Source: Parachlamydia acanthamoebae
Lineage (GTDB): Bacteria > Chlamydiota > Chlamydiia > Chlamydiales > Parachlamydiaceae
Assembly: GCF_000875975.1 (NCBI RefSeq)
Contig: NZ_BAWW01000066.1
Coordinates: 682,001-746,000 of the forward strand
Reading direction: 5' to 3'
Length of the DNA: 64,000 bases
The notes under the pieces were generated by a model. The model worked only from the letters and a program-made list of their open reading frames with translations, made no database searches and was not told where the DNA came from. A program made the translations under genes and the position numbers. Below, piece by piece: positions 61,440 through 64,000 of the stretch. Position 1 is the stretch's first letter. The number at the start of each line of letters is the position of its first letter.

Positions 61440-61502
61440 GGGAAGAGCCGTATGCGGTAATTCTGCACGTACGGATCTGTGCGGGGGATATTCCTACCGC
61501 GA
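60978..61502 (+). mobile_element. 3' remnant of a group II intron
   Basis: After the maturase stop the sequence GAGCCGTATGCGG (61445-61457), with GCACGTACGG shortly after, folds as a domain V-type hairpin. It is followed by GTGCGGGGGATATTCCTACCGCGAC, the usual kind of bacterial group II intron 3' end, at about 61502 (motifs quoted in shortened form). The intron's 5' half, RNA domains I-III and most of the RT gene are missing, so it cannot move by itself. It is flanked by a broken host gene on the left and the C-terminal end of a decayed transposase on the right. Confidence 0.75.
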
Positions 61503-61505
61503 CCA

Positions 61506-62228
61506 CTCATAGCTTTCTCACGTAAAATTTTTAGTTCTCGAAAAGCCATTTGATTTGCTATCAAAATAAGCTTGTATTTCAAAGCAAAGTGATTCAATGA
61601 GGTCCTAATTTTCAAAAATTCAAGCTTGCAAAAAGACACAATTGATGCAAAAATGTGATTCTTTTGAGCGCGAACCACCTTTATTGGTGACTTCTCAAGG
61701 CTTGCGTTTTGCTTTATCGATTTATGATACTCCTCTATTCGCCTCCTTTTTTGGTAGACTTCATAAATTCGGTCAGCATCGCTGTCTAAATCGTTTGTAA
61801 CAATGTCTTTTTTCTTTTCTTGTTTTTACATCGCAAAAATGCAAGTCTTTGCTAATAACTTCATAGCCTATTGGAAGAGCTATTTCAACATAACCAACCA
61901 GGCATGATAAAATGTTTATCCCTTTAACGCAGCGTCCTTTTGCATGAGAAAAGTGCCAGCTGACGATTTCGTTCTCATCTGTATAAGGCTTCTCCTCAAT
62001 TGCATCATCGATGATCAATACTCCTCCTTTTGTTTGCTCATGCCTACGCACATCTGCTTTGACATATTGCCATAAATCTTTTGACCCGTAGTCATTGCGA
62101 TTTAAAAATCTTGTAATCTGGTCATGACTAATCTCTCCTTCCAAAAGGTTTGAAAGTCCAATAGCTGTTGCATGTTGGTTTTGACAAATCAGATAGTCAG
62201 TATAGATATCTAGAATGTCTTGAGGCAT
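61506..62228 (-). pseudogene. IS4-like transposase with internal deletion and frameshift
   Basis: The N-terminal part (62228 to about 61800) reads MPQDILDIYTDYLICQNQHA, DQITRFLNRNDYGSKDLWQY, GGVLIIDDAIEEKPYTDENE (first catalytic aspartates), SHAKGRCVKGINILSCLVGY and LPIGYEVISKDLHFCDVKTR. A frame change near 61800 then joins directly to the C-terminal part KDIVTNDLDSDADRIYEVYQ, KRRRIEEYHKSIKQNASLEK (catalytic glutamate) and SPIKVVRAQKNHIFASIVSF, ending FRELKILREK next to the intron remnant. The middle, with the second catalytic aspartate, is deleted. Terminal inverted repeats were not found. Confidence 0.8.
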
Positions 62229-62334
62229 TTTTCTTCCATTTTTCAGAAAGAAATTTATACTTTCAAAACACTCTTTTCAATCTTTAATGCGTAAGGTGAG
62301 TAAATAAATTCCATCATTTTAAGAAGGTTATTTT

Positions 62335-62724
62335 TTGAAAAGTGGTTGTCAGTGGTGTATGTTACCCAAAGAGTCGTCTAAATGGGAACTTTGCTATTAT
62401 TATTTTAGTCCATGGAATCAAAAAGATTATCATAACTCTGAAAATATCCTCGAGTAAGTTTTAAAAAAAATGGTTGGAGAGGTCGTCAAAACAGTGGTCG
62501 GAAAGAGAAAACCAGTTTTATAATAATTGATGCACAAAACATTAAGTATACGGATATAGCTGAAAATAGAGGATATGATGTCGGAAAAAAGATCATAGGC
62601 ATAAAACGTACATAGCCCCGTAGACACTCAAGGATTACCTCATGTAATTCATATAACCACAGCTGGCTGGAAAAATGCAGAAGGTTATGGAAAAACTGCG
62701 AGAGAAAGCTTAATACCAGCTTAA
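62335..62724 (+). pseudogene. IS5-like transposase remnant with several frameshifts
   Basis: Plus-strand fragments in three frames join into an IS5/IS903-type transposase: KSGCQWCMLPKESSKWELCY and YYYFSPWNQKDYHNSENILE up to a stop, then VGEV/GRQNSGRKEKTS, FIIIDAQNIKYTDIAENRGY (first catalytic aspartate) and DVGKKIIGIKRT, then after another shift HSPVDTQGLPHVIHITTAGW and KNAEGYGKTARE. The C-terminal catalytic glutamate region is missing. No intact terminal repeats were recognised. It is clearly dead. Confidence 0.7.
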
Positions 62725-62837
62725 ATCTGGCCTTTGTAGTTCTTCCTTTAAAAAGATTTTAAATGGGTTCTAAGACGTTACACGGAATGATTTTTTAAAA
62801 AGAAGCAAGATATTTAAAAAAACAAGAAGGGACCCCA

Positions 62838-63470
62838 TTATTTTTTCTCTCCTGCTCCATTAACCAAATGTTCGTCCATAAGATAACCTATACCAGAACC
62901 AATACAAAAATCACCCATTTGTTTAATAATAGGCACACCCAACTGAGTACCTACAACTTCAGCAAGTACTCCAGCTAGAATCAATGACCAGCCAACTTCA
63001 AGACGCGCAGATATGAGAATTTCCTCTTCTGGATTTTTTAAATCATTTTTAGACTTTTGAAGAAAGTCTAAATATTCAAGCTCCGCATTGTATTCGATAT
63101 CATAGGCAAGACAGTCTGCCATGTATGCATGTTTGTGATTAATTCGCTTTTCCTTAAGTTTGATAAGTTTTTTAAATTTTTTGAAATCATCTTTTTGGAT
63201 TTTAATACCACTCTTCTTAATTTTCTGCTCAACAATATTTAACATCTCATCCATGTTAATTTTTGCGTTAAGACACGCCTCAGCTTCTTGCTTAAACTCA
63301 AACATAGTTTTAATGAGTTTGGAGTTGTCTGAACGATTAGCATATTTCTTCATCTTTTCAGCAAGATTTTGCAATTTTACCGCGTAGACAATATCGCCAA
63401 TTGTTATCGAGGAGCTGCTTGGATCGGTAGTGTACTTAGCGAAAAAGAAACAGCTGTACAGAATAAACAT
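62838..63470 (-). CDS. Helical protein with C-terminal hydrophobic segment, unknown
   Basis: A 210-residue protein, not recognised. The long charged helical middle (LAEKMKKYANRSDNSKLIKT, KKSGIKIQKDDFKKFKKLIK, NAELEYLDFLQKSKNDLKNP) is followed by a hydrophobic C-terminal segment SLILAGVLAEVVGTQLGVPI and FCIGSGIGYLMDEHLVNG. The N-terminal 15 residues are hydrophobic (MFILYSCFFFAKY) and overlap the upstream gene, so the true start may lie further in. It follows the transposase remnants and may belong to the same accessory region. It has a charge pattern like small toxin or immunity proteins, which is only a guess. Confidence 0.5.
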   Translation of the reverse strand: MFILYSCFFFAKYTTDPSSSSITIGDIVYAVKLQNLAEKMKKYANRSDNSKLIKTMFEFKQEAEACLNAKINMDEMLNIVEQKIKKSGIKIQKDDFKKFKKLIKLKEKRINHKHAYMADCLAYDIEYNAELEYLDFLQKSKNDLKNPEEEILISARLEVGWSLILAGVLAEVVGTQLGVPIIKQMGDFCIGSGIGYLMDEHLVNGAGEKK

Positions 63471-63660
63471 ACCCTGTTAACAGAAAGAGAACGGAAAAAA
63501 TCAACCATTGTACAGCCTTTCGTTTTTGGTTTTCTTCGGTGGATTTCATTTTATTTAAAAAATCATAAATAGGAAAAGATAGGGCGTATGAGAATACAAT
63601 TGACTCAGCGATAATGCCGGCTAGTTTCATTGCATATATAAGAAAAAAATTCATTTGCAT
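63436..63660 (-). CDS. Small membrane protein with two helices, unknown
   Basis: 74 residues with two hydrophobic helices, YAMKLAGIIAESIVFSYALS and KAVQWLIFSVLFLLTGYVYS, joined by a charged loop (FLNKMKSTEENQKRK). Its 3' end overlaps the start of the 210-residue protein by 35 bases in a different frame, as in a coupled pair or a split gene. The ribosome site is weak. No family recognised. Confidence 0.45.
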   Translation of the reverse strand: MQMNFFLIYAMKLAGIIAESIVFSYALSFPIYDFLNKMKSTEENQKRKAVQWLIFSVLFLLTGYVYSVQLFLFR

Positions 63661-63671
63661 CTTTATTTTTT

Positions 63672-64000
63672 TTAAAATTTTAACGATATATTAGTCTGAA
63701 ATAAGGAACAAGGAGTATTTGTAGCATGTTTCGCAATTAAATAGGGCATTTCTAACAATTGAAGAACGTCCATCTCTTTGATAGTGTTATCGTTATTACC
63801 GATAGAAAAGTGCTCGATAAGCAAATCCGCAATACGATTAAGCATTTGTCCAGGTGTGGAATTGCCCCTATAAAAACGGACCATTAGCCCGCTATTTTTA
63901 ACAGTAATTCCCGCCAGAAACAAAATAACATGTCAATTTTAGAAGAATTAATTTTTTTACAAGGTAAACCCATAAGCTCTTTTGAAGCCTGTTTTTGAAG
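63672..64000 (-). pseudogene. Unrecognised gene, probably frameshifted, extends past the window edge
   Basis: From the window edge the minus strand is open in one frame (LQKQASKELMGLPCKKINSS, then KIDMLFCFWRELLLKIAG and a stop near 63890). An adjacent frame carries on protein-like sequence from about 63923 to 63672 (FLAGITVKNSGLMVRFYRGN, GQMLNRIADLLIEHFSIGNN, MDVLQLLEMPYLIAKHATNT). A one- or two-base shift around 63900-63925 would join them. The C-terminal part alone, 83 codons, has no good start. No family recognised. Confidence 0.4.

Overview
The window looks like a chromosomal segment from an environmental (amoeba-associated) chlamydia, probably Parachlamydiaceae-like. The basis is gene content and order. 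The block tolQ-tolR-(TolA/TonB-like)-tolB beside dsbD and a tatD-type hydrolase matches the order I know from Chlamydia. A solitary nqrA near hemB, an htrA gene and an ArtJ-type amino-acid binding protein also fit. The DNA is AT-rich (by eye roughly 60 percent A+T). Functions come from reading motifs; no database search was run, so names are family-level unless the motifs are diagnostic.

Layout. 1-7.9 kb: truncated peroxiredoxin, glyoxalase-II-like hydrolase, tRNA-Arg(ACG), the Tol envelope cluster on the minus strand, and divergently dsbD and tatD on the plus strand. 7.9-15.2 kb (minus): a 946-residue protein with a C-terminal pentein/deiminase-like active site, a SpoU methyltransferase, the tRNA CCA/poly(A) nucleotidyltransferase, a zinc-ribbon membrane protein with three tandem repeats, and a membrane-anchored TPR-like protein. 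15.5-22.2 kb (minus): a DMT transporter, a CNNM/CorC-type CBS protein, two SDR sugar epimerases/dehydratases, asparagine synthase and a small helical protein. 22.6-25.8 kb: an alpha/beta hydrolase, an unexplained stretch, then phzF with a YheO-like regulator. 26.2-31.6 kb (minus): a DevBCA/MacAB-type exporter with its outer-membrane factor, and a DUF2156 protein. 31.8-40.2 kb: MATE exporter, polar amino-acid ABC importer, HtrA protease, dicarboxylate/amino-acid symporter and mnmA.

40.4-48.5 kb (minus): a 1663-residue Rhs/YD-repeat protein with a signal peptide and a lipase-like C-terminal domain, a WaaE/KdtX-like glycosyltransferase, bcp, an exported kinase-fold-like protein and an outer-membrane barrel. 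48.6-60.5 kb: hemB, a YjbH-like outer-membrane protein, a helical-repeat protein, nqrA, a papain/YopT-like cysteine protease candidate, a membrane protein, two RNA-modifying enzymes and adenine deaminase. 60.5-64 kb is decayed: a broken host gene, the 3' end of a group II intron, an internally deleted transposase, a frameshifted IS5-like transposase, and small unrecognised membrane or helical proteins.

Together the window combines envelope maintenance (Tol, DsbD, HtrA, sugar and lipid modification), nutrient uptake and efflux suited to an intracellular life, tRNA/rRNA maturation, and several candidate host-interaction or toxin proteins (the pentein, the Rhs-lipase, the papain-like protease, the alpha/beta hydrolase). 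These candidates are scattered singly among housekeeping genes. I found no CRISPR array, no rRNA operon and no replication origin.
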